Assembly (NCBI GenBank): GCA_045579705.1
Contig: JAZNMP010000003.1
Span: 88,050 to 152,049, forward strand
Source of the DNA: Lachnocurva sp045579705
GTDB taxonomy: Bacteria; Bacillota; Clostridia; Lachnospirales; Lachnospiraceae
DNA: 64,000 bases
Direction: 5' to 3'
Position 1 is the first letter of the stretch. Every line of letters begins with the position of its first letter. The notes beneath the pieces were generated by a model that had not been told where the DNA came from, ran no database searches, and saw only the letters and a list, made by a program, of their open reading frames with translations. A program made the position numbers and the translations under genes. Of the stretch, positions 25,649 to 33,811 are shown piece after piece.

Positions 25649-26035
25649 TTACTTCTCATCAAGAACTACAGTGATGTGGCTCATTCTCTTTTCGATTCTA
25701 TAAGCTCTACCCTGTGCTCTTGGACGGATTCTCTTCATAGTCGGTCCTTTATTTGCGTAGCACTCAGCTACATAAAGGTTCTCTCTCTTCATACCGTTGT
25801 TGTTCTCAGCATTTGCTGCTGCAGACTCAAGAAGCTTTCTAACTACGCTAGAAGCATATCTTGGGTTATATGTTACGATTGCAATTGCAGATTCAAGATC
25901 TTTGCCTCTGATTGCATCAAGTACGAAGCAAGCTTTTGTAACAGACATTCTTGCGAAAGACAGTTTCGCAGAAGGTCTCTTATCTTTCTGTTCGTTTCTC
26001 TCACGCTTAATCTGGGTTCTATGTCCCTTAGCCAT
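25649..26035 (-). CDS. rplV: Ribosomal protein L22, 128 aa
   Basis: Its beta-hairpin lines the exit tunnel. 'SAAANAENNNGMKRENLYVA' and 'PTMKRIRPRAQGRAYRIEKR' are diagnostic. The ATG at 26035 with AAGGAGG upstream gives the standard 'MAKGHRTQIK' start. Confidence 0.97.
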   Translation of the reverse strand: MAKGHRTQIKRERNEQKDKRPSAKLSFARMSVTKACFVLDAIRGKDLESAIAIVTYNPRYASSVVRKLLESAAANAENNNGMKRENLYVAECYANKGPTMKRIRPRAQGRAYRIEKRMSHITVVLDEK

Positions 26036-26061
26036 GATGAAACCTCCTTTCAATTAACGAC

Positions 26062-26349
26062 CTATCGTGCACCGGTCTTTCTTGCGTCATTGTTTCCGTG
26101 ATGTCCGCGGTATGTTCTAGTAAGAACAAACTCGCCAAGTTTATGTCCAACCATATCTTCTGTAACGTATACAGGAACATGCTTTCTTCCGTCATGAACG
26201 GCGATTGTAAGTCCTACCATGTTAGGGAAGATAGTTGAACGACGTGACCATGTCTTGATTACGGTCTTATCGTTTGAAGCAACTGCGGCTTCAACTTTCT
26301 TAAGCAGGCTTTCGTCTGCGAAAGGTCCTTTTTTCAATGAACGGGCCAT
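26062..26349 (-). CDS. rpsS: Ribosomal protein S19, 95 aa
   Basis: 'MARSLKKGPFADESLLKKVE' and 'FVLTRTYRGHHGNNDARKTG' are diagnostic for the small-subunit head protein S19. Confidence 0.97.
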   Translation of the reverse strand: MARSLKKGPFADESLLKKVEAAVASNDKTVIKTWSRRSTIFPNMVGLTIAVHDGRKHVPVYVTEDMVGHKLGEFVLTRTYRGHHGNNDARKTGAR

Positions 26350-26360
26350 AATTTACCTCC

Positions 26361-27203
26361 TTATTTGATTGCCTTACCGTCTCTTCTTCTGATGATAAGC
26401 TTATTGGACTGTTTCTTCTTCTTACGTGTCTTAAGTCCCATAGCTGGTTTACCCCAAGGAGTGCAAGGTCCTGGACGTCCAACTGGAGCCTTACCTTCAC
26501 CACCACCGTGTGGATGGTCATTAGGGTTCATAACAGAACCACGTACTGTTGGGCGGATACCCATGTGACGCTTTCTTCCGGCTTTACCAATCTTAACAAG
26601 GTTATGGTCTGCATTACCAAGACTACCGATAGTAGCACGGCATGTAAGCTTAACTCTTCTCATTTCTCCTGAAGGAAGACGAAGTGTTGCATAACCGTTT
26701 TCTTTAGCCATGAGCTGAGCTGAACCACCAGCTGAACGAACGAGCTGTCCGCCTCTACCTGGGTAAAGCTCGATGTTATGGATTTCTGTACCTACTGGAA
26801 TGTTCTCAAGTGGAAGGCAGTTACCAACACGGATTTCTGCGTCAGCACCGTTCATAACTGTCATACCATCTGTAAGACCAGCTGGAGCAAGGATGTATGC
26901 CTTTGTACCATCAGCATAGTGAAGAAGTGCGATGTTTGCTGTACGGTTTGGATCGTATTCGATACCAGCAACCTTAGCAGGAACGCCATCCTTATTTCTC
27001 TTGAAATCGATAATTCTGTATTTTACTCTGTTTCCGCCTCCACGATGACGAACAGTAATCTTACCCTGATTGTTACGTCCTGAATTCTTCTTCTTTGTAA
27101 CAACGAGTGATTTCTCTGGAGTCTTCTTTGTGATCTCTGAGAAATCAGATCCGCTCATGTTTCTTCTGGAAGGTGTATATGGGTTATATGTCTTAATTCC
27201 CAT
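26361..27203 (-). CDS. rplB: Ribosomal protein L2, 280 aa
   Basis: Needed for the peptidyl-transferase centre. 'MGIKTYNPYTPSRRNMSGSD' at the start; 'GSVMNPNDHPHGGGEGKAPV' near residue 225 contains the conserved histidine of the active-site loop. Full length. Confidence 0.98.
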   Translation of the reverse strand: MGIKTYNPYTPSRRNMSGSDFSEITKKTPEKSLVVTKKKNSGRNNQGKITVRHRGGGNRVKYRIIDFKRNKDGVPAKVAGIEYDPNRTANIALLHYADGTKAYILAPAGLTDGMTVMNGADAEIRVGNCLPLENIPVGTEIHNIELYPGRGGQLVRSAGGSAQLMAKENGYATLRLPSGEMRRVKLTCRATIGSLGNADHNLVKIGKAGRKRHMGIRPTVRGSVMNPNDHPHGGGEGKAPVGRPGPCTPWGKPAMGLKTRKKKKQSNKLIIRRRDGKAIK

Positions 27204-27261
27204 TTTTATCTCCTTTCAACCATTTGTTGTCGCACTTTGTTTTGTGCATAATTACTCAGGA

Positions 27262-27561
27262 TTAAAGACTCTGGAAAAGGTCGATATCCTTTGAGTCTGC
27301 TGTCAGCTTAACAATAGCTTTCTTACCAGCTGCTGTTCTACCAACAACTAATCCACGACGCTTGTTCTTTCCGAGAACGTTCATTGTGTTCACAGAAGCA
27401 ACCTTAACACCGTCAAACATCTTTTCAACGGCTTCCTTGATCATAGTCTTGTTAGCGTCTGGATGAACAAGGAATGTATATTTTTTATCTGCCATCAGAG
27501 ACATTGAGTTCTCTGTGATAACAGGACGTATAACGACGTCATAATACTGAATATTTGCCAT
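27262..27561 (-). CDS. rplW: Ribosomal protein L23, 99 aa
   Basis: Docking site at the tunnel exit for trigger factor and SRP. 'DVVIRPVITENSMSLMADKK' and 'KKYTFLVHPDANKTMIKEAV' are typical. It abuts rplD: the last stop base and the first base of its ATG share the same position. Confidence 0.97.
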   Translation of the reverse strand: MANIQYYDVVIRPVITENSMSLMADKKYTFLVHPDANKTMIKEAVEKMFDGVKVASVNTMNVLGKNKRRGLVVGRTAAGKKAIVKLTADSKDIDLFQSL

Positions 27562-28184
27562 TATGCGTATACCTCCTCAATCTTCTGTACAGCAGCCTTA
27601 GTTGTTACGATAGTGTTGTACTTAAGGATATCGTAAACGCTAAGTGTATCTGCCTGAGTAGTTCTAACATCAGCGATGTTTCTAGCTGAAAGAACTACAT
27701 TCTTGTCTTCTTTGTCCTCAAGAACGAGAAGAGCTTTGTTTACATTAAGAGCGTCGAGAACTGCCTTCATATCCTTTGTCTTAACCTCAGAAAGTGAAAG
27801 CTCATCGATAACGATGAATTTGTTCTCCTGAACAGCTGAAGTAAGAACTGACTTAAGAGCAAGTCTTCTTTCCTTCTTGTTCATCTTGATGCTGTAATCT
27901 CTTGGAACTGGAGCGAATACTACACCGCCACCTGTCCACTGTGGAGCACGGATAGAACCCTGTCTAGCATGACCTGTTCCCTTCTGTCTCCAAGGCTTAC
28001 GTCCGCCGCCACGTACTTCTGAACGTGTCTTAGCTTTCTGTGTGCCCTGACGCTTGTTAGCAAGCTGAGTCTTTACAGCTTTATGTACAAGGTTTTCGTT
28101 AACTTCTACATTGAAGATAGCATCGCTAAGTTCAATCTTGTCAACTTCTTTACCTTTCATATCAAATACTGATACTGTAGCCAT
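27561..28184 (-). CDS. rplD: Ribosomal protein L4, 207 aa
   Basis: Its extended loop reaches the exit tunnel; 'GGGRKPWRQKGTGHARQGSI' is that loop. In E. coli L4 represses the S10 operon via the leader RNA; a folded leader is present before rpsJ here, but no sequence match to that system was seen. Confidence 0.97.
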   Translation of the reverse strand: MATVSVFDMKGKEVDKIELSDAIFNVEVNENLVHKAVKTQLANKRQGTQKAKTRSEVRGGGRKPWRQKGTGHARQGSIRAPQWTGGGVVFAPVPRDYSIKMNKKERRLALKSVLTSAVQENKFIVIDELSLSEVKTKDMKAVLDALNVNKALLVLEDKEDKNVVLSARNIADVRTTQADTLSVYDILKYNTIVTTKAAVQKIEEVYA

Positions 28185-28210
28185 TTCTATGTTTCCTCCT
28201 TTCCTGATTC

Positions 28211-28888
28211 TTAAGCCTTAACTGACTCTCTGATAGTAACGAGAGATTTCTTTGGTCCTGGAACTGATCCACGGATCAGGAGAAGGTTCTTATCAGCGTC
28301 TACTCTAACTACTTCAAGGTTCTGAACTGTAGTCTTTGCAGTTCCCATATGACCTGGCATACCTTTACCCTTGAATACCTTAGATGGTGTAGAACATGAT
28401 CCGTTAGAACCAGCATGACGATGGTACTTAGAACCATGAGCCATAGGTCCTCTGTGCTGGTTGAATCTCTTGATTGCAGACTCAAATCCATGTCCCTTAG
28501 AAATAGCTGATGCGTCTACCTTATCGCCTACAGCAAAGATATCTGCTTTGATCTCGTCAGCTACTTTGTACTCAGAAGCGTTCTCAAAACGGAATTCTCT
28601 TACGAACTTCTTTGAAGATACGCCAGCCTTATCGAAGTGACCCTTCTCTGGCTTGTTTGTACCGTGACGATGAGCAACAGTTTTCTTTCCCTGTGCGTCT
28701 CTTTCAACTACTTTGTCTTTGTTGTCCAGGAATCCAACCTGAACTGCCTCATAACCATCGTTCTCAAGTGTCTTTACCTGAGTAACAACGTTTGGGCCTG
28801 CCTCAAGTACTGTAACTGGGACGAGTGTTCCGTCCTCGTTGAAGACCTGAGTCATTCCAAGCTTCCTACATAGGATTGCTTTCTTCAT
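28211..28888 (-). CDS. rplC: Ribosomal protein L3, 225 aa
   Basis: Assembly initiator close to the peptidyl-transferase centre. 'AILCRKLGMTQVFNEDGTLV' and 'RGPMAHGSKYHRHAGSNGSC' with 'GHMGTAKTTVQNLEVVRVD' are diagnostic. AGGAGG precedes the ATG; an unusual hairpin repeat fills the 135-bp gap upstream. Confidence 0.97.
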   Translation of the reverse strand: MKKAILCRKLGMTQVFNEDGTLVPVTVLEAGPNVVTQVKTLENDGYEAVQVGFLDNKDKVVERDAQGKKTVAHRHGTNKPEKGHFDKAGVSSKKFVREFRFENASEYKVADEIKADIFAVGDKVDASAISKGHGFESAIKRFNQHRGPMAHGSKYHRHAGSNGSCSTPSKVFKGKGMPGHMGTAKTTVQNLEVVRVDADKNLLLIRGSVPGPKKSLVTIRESVKA

Positions 28889-28909
28889 TAGAATTTCCTC
28901 CTAAATCTA

Positions 28910-29004
28910 CAGCGGAGCACCTGGGTGCTCATACTAGCGCGCAGCGGAGCACATACATGCTCATGCATTTAGCGCAGCGGAGCGATTTTCACGCTCATGC
29001 ATTA
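28910..29004. repeat. Three tandem 30-33-bp hairpin units between rpsJ and rplC
   Basis: The unit begins CAGCGGAGC at 28910, 28942 and 28975. Each contains a small stem: GAGCAC/GTGCTC, GAGCA/TGCTC and GAGCG/CGCTC around loops of 4-7 bases, followed by 'TCATGCATT'-like or related DNA. The second and third units share TCATGCATT. Stem changes are partly compensated (GAGCAC/GTGCTC versus GAGCG/CGCTC). No other gap in the cluster has such a repeat. Confidence 0.75.
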
Positions 29005-29023
29005 ATTGGTTACCAAAAGAGAT

Positions 29024-29341
29024 TTATTTCTCTTTCATTTTGATGTCGATGTAGACACCAGCTGGCATTTCGAGTCTTGACAATGACTCAACAGTTTTCT
29101 GTGTTGGTGTCATGATGTCGATAAGTCTCTTGTGAGTTCTTCTCTCGAACTGCTCTCTTGAATCCTTGTACTTATGAACAGCTCTAAGAATTGTTACAAC
29201 TTCCTTCTTTGTTGGAAGTGGAACTGGACCGCTTACTACAGCGCCGTTCTTCTTAACTGTGTCGATGATCTTTGCAGCAGATGCATCTACTAACTCATGA
29301 TCATAAGCCTTAAGTGTGATTCGCATTACCTGAGTTGCCAT
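29024..29341 (-). CDS. rpsJ: Ribosomal protein S10, 105 aa
   Basis: Small-subunit protein, also a partner of NusB in antitermination. 'MRITLKAYDHELVDASAAKI' and 'GPVPLPTKKEVVTILRAVHK' and 'FERRTHKRLIDI' are diagnostic. First gene of the S10-spc-alpha cluster; AGGAGG precedes it after a folded leader. tuf and fusA are not adjacent. Confidence 0.97.
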   Translation of the reverse strand: MATQVMRITLKAYDHELVDASAAKIIDTVKKNGAVVSGPVPLPTKKEVVTILRAVHKYKDSREQFERRTHKRLIDIMTPTQKTVESLSRLEMPAGVYIDIKMKEK

Positions 29342-29559
29342 AAAAAAAGCCGCCTCCTTTTCGTACTATTCGTACGACAAGTGGTGACTGTACACTTTCC
29401 CGTGTGTGTCCTACACAACACGTTTGTTTCTACCCTCGTGGTAGACATTATTTGTACAGTGACTTGTCGCCAGTTTCTCGACTTGACATTCGCTCCACGG
29501 AGATACCTACCGAAGTAGCAACTTCACGCTTCATCGCTATCAATGTCACAGCACAAATA
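29342..29559 (-). ncRNA. Folded 5' leader of the S10 operon
   Basis: Between the promoter and rpsJ lie about 215 bp without a gene. On the minus strand CGACAAGT...ACTGTAC (29469-29454) pairs with GTAC AGT...ACTTGTCG (29393-29375), enclosing a perfect CTACC/GGTAG hairpin (29430-29444) and a GT-rich hairpin (29401-29422). This branched fold just upstream of the ribosome binding site suits autogenous control by a ribosomal protein. I do not recognise a named leader family. Confidence 0.55.
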
Positions 29560-29588
29560 AATATACAACGATTTACAAATAAACACAA
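29560..29588 (-). promoter_or_regulatory. Promoter of the S10 operon
   Basis: TTGTGT, 17 bp, TATATT on the minus strand, about 219 bases before the rpsJ ATG and just after the preceding methyltransferase gene. Confidence 0.55.
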
Positions 29589-29615
29589 GACATTTTAAAT
29601 AATTATTGTATTTTT

Positions 29616-30503
29616 TTAAATACAAAATCTGCAAGATGCTCCTTCAGGCAGATTCAGGCCTGATTTAGTAACAGGAAGACCAATCTCATTACTATCGCAA
29701 CTTCCCTTGTGATCTTTCAAAACTGTTTCTACCATGTATGACATAACTGCTGGCTGTAATCCAGTAGTATAAGAGTTCACTAAGTAAAAAAGTGGTTCAT
29801 CGACGAGGATTGCCTCTGTCTTCTGAATTAGTTCAAATACAGAATCTTCAATCTTCCAGATTTCGCCCTTTGGTCCTCTTCCATATGAAGGAGGATCCAT
29901 GATAATCGCATCATACTTGTGACCACGGCGTGCTTCTCTTTCAACAAACTTCAGGCAGTCATCCACCAACCAGCGAATAGGCGCATCTTTAAGTCCTGAA
30001 GCTTCAGCATTTTCTTTTGCCCAGTTTACCATTCCTTTAGACGCATCTACATGAGTAACTTTTGCACCAGCAGCTGCTGCAGCGAGAGTTGCACCACCTG
30101 TGTAAGCAAAGAGATTCAACACATTGATTTCCCTCTTCGGATTCTCACGAAGTGCATTCTCAATCTTCTCTGAAAACCAATCCCAGTTAGTCGCCTGTTC
30201 TGGAAACAGTCCAGTATGCTTAAACTTAAATGGCTTAAGTCTAAATGTAAGCTTCTTTGTTGATGGCAACTCATAAGAAATCTCCCATTCATCCGGAAGA
30301 CTAAAGAATTCCCAATCGCCGCCACCTTTAGCACTACGGTGATATGTGGCATTAGTATGTTTCCACTCGTATCCTTTTTTCCCAGTGTTCCAAATAACCT
30401 GAGGATCCGGACGGCGAAGAATATACTCGCCCCACCTCTCCACCTTTTCACCAGTGGCAGTATCTATAACTTCATAATCTTTCCATCTATCAGCTATCCA
30501 CAT
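29616..30503 (-). CDS. Class I SAM-dependent methyltransferase, 295 aa
   Basis: Resembles the C-terminal catalytic half of RlmI/RlmK-type rRNA methyltransferases. 'NVLNLFAYTGGATLAAAAAG' at about residue 130 is the SAM-binding motif I, 'VTHVDASKGMVNWAKENAEA' motif II, and 'DAIIMDPPSYGRGPKGEIWK' carries the DPPxYG catalytic loop. There is no PUA domain. The likely substrate is a base in rRNA, but this is inferred from the family. Transcribed towards rpsJ and separated from it by the S10 promoter and leader. Confidence 0.8.
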   Translation of the reverse strand: MWIADRWKDYEVIDTATGEKVERWGEYILRRPDPQVIWNTGKKGYEWKHTNATYHRSAKGGGDWEFFSLPDEWEISYELPSTKKLTFRLKPFKFKHTGLFPEQATNWDWFSEKIENALRENPKREINVLNLFAYTGGATLAAAAAGAKVTHVDASKGMVNWAKENAEASGLKDAPIRWLVDDCLKFVEREARRGHKYDAIIMDPPSYGRGPKGEIWKIEDSVFELIQKTEAILVDEPLFYLVNSYTTGLQPAVMSYMVETVLKDHKGSCDSNEIGLPVTKSGLNLPEGASCRFCI

Positions 30504-30609
30504 ATTTTTGTTCCTTCTATATAATATGAGTTTCTTCTATATAAATATCTCTTCATGAAAAAAGATGTCACCGAAGCATATTCGAGTAACATCTTTTAAT
30601 AATACAAGT

Positions 30610-31257
30610 TTAGAAAAATTTTTCAAGGTCTAAAACCTTATCAACTATATCAATATGCTGTTTCTTCTCCAAAAGTTCTCGACTTCTGAATCCCCAGGAT
30701 ACTAATACGCAATCAAGCTCACTGTTCTTTGCTGTCTCAGCATCTACATCAGAATCTCCTATATAAAGAGTTTCCGCTTTCGTAGCTCCGAGATCTTTCA
30801 TAGCTTCGAAGCAGCCATCCGGTGAAGGTTTTGTTTTTCTGCCTTCCTTCACACCGTAAGCTTTAGTAATCTTGTCACCAAAATAATACTCAGCGAGTTC
30901 TTTCACTGCAGCATCATATTTATTAGAAACGATTGCTGTAGGTATACCTCTTTCCTTTAGGAAGGAAAGGAGCTCATCTACACCATCGTAAGGAAGAGTC
31001 TCTTCCTTACAATGTGTAAAATAATAATTTTTAAATTCCTGGAACTTCTCTTCAAAGCTCGGATCATCTTCGCCCTGTGGAATAGCATCAATCATGAGTT
31101 TTCTATTTCCACGGCCGACCATCTTTCTGATTTCTTCCAGAGAAAAAGTTGGATGGTTGTGCTTCTCGCAAACATGGTTTACAGCATTCTTTAAATCCGA
31201 AAGTGAATCTAGAAGAGTACCATCCATATCAAAAATCGCATATTTATACGTTTGCAT
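30610..31257 (-). CDS. HAD-superfamily phosphatase (phosphoglycolate phosphatase-like), 215 aa
   Basis: 'FDMDGTLLDSLSDLKNAVNH' at residues 9-28 holds the nucleophile Asp and the acid/base Asp; 'TAIVSNKYDAAV' is motif II, 'KPSPDGCFEAM' carries the Lys, and 'LYIGDSDVDAETAKNSELDC' is motif IV with metal-binding acids. The alpha-helical cap fits the Gph/PGP group, which removes phosphate from 2-phosphoglycolate or similar small phosphates; the true substrate is unknown. The start lies 14 bases inside the end of ptsI, so the two are co-translated. Confidence 0.85.
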   Translation of the reverse strand: MQTYKYAIFDMDGTLLDSLSDLKNAVNHVCEKHNHPTFSLEEIRKMVGRGNRKLMIDAIPQGEDDPSFEEKFQEFKNYYFTHCKEETLPYDGVDELLSFLKERGIPTAIVSNKYDAAVKELAEYYFGDKITKAYGVKEGRKTKPSPDGCFEAMKDLGATKAETLYIGDSDVDAETAKNSELDCVLVSWGFRSRELLEKKQHIDIVDKVLDLEKFF

Positions 31258-32857
31258 TTCTGATAGCCTCTCTTACATGGAGGATTCTAGAAGGTGTAAC
31301 TGAGAGTTCATCAACTCCCATTTCGATAAATTTCTCTGTAAGAGTTGTGTCAGCACCAAGCTCACCACAGATTCCTACCCAAGCGCCACCCTTGTGACCA
31401 TTCTTAATAGTCATTTCGATAGCACGAAGAACTGCTGGGTGATGTGTATCAATCATATTCTCAAGAGCTGCATTCTGTCTGTCAGCTGCAAGAGTATACT
31501 GTGTTAAATCGTTTGTACCGATTGAGAAGAAGTCTACTTCCTGAGCAAGTTCTTCTGACATAAGTACAGCTGCAGGTGTCTCGATCATGATACCCTGCTC
31601 TACTTCACCATAAGGAACCCCCTGCTCGTCAAGTTCAGCCTTAACTTCTGCAACGATTTCTTTGATCTTCTTAACTTCATCAACAGAAATGATCATAGGA
31701 TACATAACGCTGATCTTTCCGAATGCACTAGCTCTGAAGATAGCACGAAGCTGTGTCTTGAACACATCTACTCTATCGAGACAAATTCTGATAGCTCTGT
31801 AACCAAGTGCTGGGTTTTCTTCCTTTGCGAGGTTGAAATAATCAACCTGCTTATCAGCACCGATATCAAGTGTTCTGATGATAACCTTCTTACCAGCCAT
31901 CATTTCAGCTACAGCCTTGTAAGCATTGAACTGTTCTTCTTCTGTAGGATATGTATTTGATTCAAGGTAGAGGAACTCTGATCTGAACAGACCGATTCCA
32001 CCTGCATCATTCTGAAGTACAGAAGCAACGTCCTTTACACCACCGATGTTAGCGTAAAGATTGATCTTTGTACCCTTCTTTGTAACGTTTTCTTTTCCAC
32101 GAAGTTCCTGGAGAAGTCTTTCCTTCTCTTCATCCTTCGCTTTGATCTCTTCGTATTTCTTAATTTCTTCTTCTGTAGGCTCGATGATAAGCTTTCCTTC
32201 ATATCCATCTACGATACCGAACTTACCGTCGCAGTCTTCTGGGAAATCTACACCGATAAGAGCTGGAATATTCATAGTACGAGCAAGAATAGCTGTATGT
32301 GAATTTGTAGATCCACCACGAGTTACAAATGAAAGAACCATGTTCTTATCAAGCTGTACTGTTTCTGATGGAGCGAGGTCATCTGCGAGAAAGATCGATG
32401 GTTCATCACCTGTCATCTTTGATTCCTCAACACCCTGAAGTACAGAAACTACTCTGTTTGAGATATCTTTGATATCTGCTGATCTGGCCTGCATATATTC
32501 ATCATCCATAGCTGCAAACATCTGTGAGAAATTATCTCCAGCTGTTGCTACAGCGTATTCAGCATTTACATTCTGAGAAACGATGATATTCTTAATAGAA
32601 TCATTGAAATCCAAATCTTCAAGAAGCATCTGGTGAACGTCGAAAATAGCTGCGTTAGCTTCTCCGACTTCCTTCATAGCCTTGTCATAGAGGCCTTTAA
32701 GCTGAGAAAGGGCAGTAGCCTTTGCATCTTCAAAACGCTTTACTTCTGAATCAGTATCTTCTACATGCTCACGCTTTACCATGTTTTCATTCTTGTGGTA
32801 AATGTGAAGCTTTCCTATAGCAACGCCTGTTTTTGCGCTTTTCCCTTTATAATCCAT
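31244..32857 (-). CDS. ptsI: PEP-protein phosphotransferase (PTS enzyme I), 537 aa
   Basis: Moves phosphate from phosphoenolpyruvate to HPr, the first step of sugar uptake by the phosphotransferase system. His187 in 'GGSTNSHTAILAR' is the phosphorylated residue; the PEP-binding barrel has 'GIGLFRSEFLYL', 'LDIGADKQ' and 'GICGELGAD' with the catalytic Cys near residue 500. HPr (ptsH) and the permeases are not in this window. It starts a two-gene operon with the HAD phosphatase. Confidence 0.96.
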   Translation of the reverse strand: MDYKGKSAKTGVAIGKLHIYHKNENMVKREHVEDTDSEVKRFEDAKATALSQLKGLYDKAMKEVGEANAAIFDVHQMLLEDLDFNDSIKNIIVSQNVNAEYAVATAGDNFSQMFAAMDDEYMQARSADIKDISNRVVSVLQGVEESKMTGDEPSIFLADDLAPSETVQLDKNMVLSFVTRGGSTNSHTAILARTMNIPALIGVDFPEDCDGKFGIVDGYEGKLIIEPTEEEIKKYEEIKAKDEEKERLLQELRGKENVTKKGTKINLYANIGGVKDVASVLQNDAGGIGLFRSEFLYLESNTYPTEEEQFNAYKAVAEMMAGKKVIIRTLDIGADKQVDYFNLAKEENPALGYRAIRICLDRVDVFKTQLRAIFRASAFGKISVMYPMIISVDEVKKIKEIVAEVKAELDEQGVPYGEVEQGIMIETPAAVLMSEELAQEVDFFSIGTNDLTQYTLAADRQNAALENMIDTHHPAVLRAIEMTIKNGHKGGAWVGICGELGADTTLTEKFIEMGVDELSVTPSRILHVREAIRNANV

Positions 32858-32895
32858 GATTACTCCTTTTCTATTCTTAGAAAAAATTCGTTAGT

Positions 32896-32904
32896 ATTAT
32901 ATCA
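32896..32904 (-). promoter_or_regulatory. Extended -10 promoter of ptsI
   Basis: TG-A-TATAAT on the minus strand, about 39 bases before the ptsI start; AAAGGAG precedes the ATG. Confidence 0.6.
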
Positions 32905-33009
32905 CCATTATTTCAAATATCATATGGTTAAAATATACATTCTTTCCCATTTTTAATTATGTTTTGCACATAATTTAACAAATATTAACGAAATATACAA
33001 GTTTTTTTA

Positions 33010-33018
33010 TGTTATAAT
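33010..33018 (+). promoter_or_regulatory. Extended -10 promoter of truA
   Basis: TG-T-TATAAT, 28 bases before the truA ATG, on the opposite strand from the ptsI promoter, so the two genes are divergent. Confidence 0.6.
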
Positions 33019-33046
33019 CATTCATATTATTTTTCAAGAGGTTTTT

Positions 33047-33790
33047 ATGACAAATTACAAATTAACAATTCAATACGACGGAACCCGTTATTTCGGTTGG
33101 GAACACCAGCCCGATAAAGAGACCATTCAGGGTAAACTCGAGGACGCTTTTGAAAAAAGTCTCGGCATCCCGAAATCTGCCTTCAAAATCATCGGAGCCG
33201 GTAGAACTGACGCGGGAGTACACGCTTTAGAGATGACAGCGAACGCCGTACTCGATATAGAGGTTCCAGAAACGACACTTAGAGATAAACTAAACTCTAA
33301 TCTTCCATCCGACATCGCAATCCTTTCAGTTCGAATCGCTTCCGAACGTTTTCACGCGAGATATAACGCCGTCGGAAAGACTTACGACTACACCATTTCA
33401 GATGGTCCGATCAAACCTATCTTTAACAGAAAATATGTAACCATCCTGGATAAACAGCTCGACACAGACGCTATGATAAAAGCCGCAAGTTACCTGGAAG
33501 GTCAGCACGATTTCAAGGCTTTCTGCGGAAATTCTCATTTCAAGAAATCCTCCGTAAGAATCGTCGATAAGATTACCATTTCCAGAAAGAACGGGTTGCT
33601 CACACTTTCTTTCCACGGAACAGGATTCCTGCAAAACATGGTTCGAATCATGGTCGGAACGCTCATCGAAGTCGGATATCACCGAATTGATCCTGAAAGC
33701 ATCCCCGACATCATCGAATCATTAGATAGAAAAAAAGCAGGTCCAACCGCTCCAGCGAAAGGACTCTGCCTAAGAAAGGTCGATTACTAA
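33047..33790 (+). CDS. truA: tRNA pseudouridine(38-40) synthase, 247 aa
   Basis: Converts uridines 38-40 of the tRNA anticodon arm to pseudouridine. The catalytic Asp is in 'GAGRTDAGVHALEMTAN' at about residue 54; 'FHARYNAVGKTYDYTI' and 'GTGFLQNMVRIMVGTLIEVG' are the conserved later motifs. Length is normal. Monocistronic, ending in a terminator shared with fprA. Confidence 0.96.
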   Translation: MTNYKLTIQYDGTRYFGWEHQPDKETIQGKLEDAFEKSLGIPKSAFKIIGAGRTDAGVHALEMTANAVLDIEVPETTLRDKLNSNLPSDIAILSVRIASERFHARYNAVGKTYDYTISDGPIKPIFNRKYVTILDKQLDTDAMIKAASYLEGQHDFKAFCGNSHFKKSSVRIVDKITISRKNGLLTLSFHGTGFLQNMVRIMVGTLIEVGYHRIDPESIPDIIESLDRKKAGPTAPAKGLCLRKVDY

Positions 33791-33806
33791 CAAGTAATCG
33801 ACCTTT
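33775..33806. terminator. Bidirectional terminator between truA and fprA
   Basis: Perfect 13-bp stem AAAGGTCGATTAC / GTAATCGACCTTT with a six-base loop; it includes the last truA codons and stop. T-runs follow on both strands. Confidence 0.85.
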
Positions 33807-33811
33807 TACAT

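Noticed and set aside
28910..29004. CRISPR-like short repeats
   Set aside because: The three units abut without unique spacers and each is itself a hairpin; there are no cas genes.
29381..29520. tRNA or T-box in the S10 leader
   Set aside because: The stems do not form a cloverleaf and there is no T-box sequence; it is better described as an unclassified leader.
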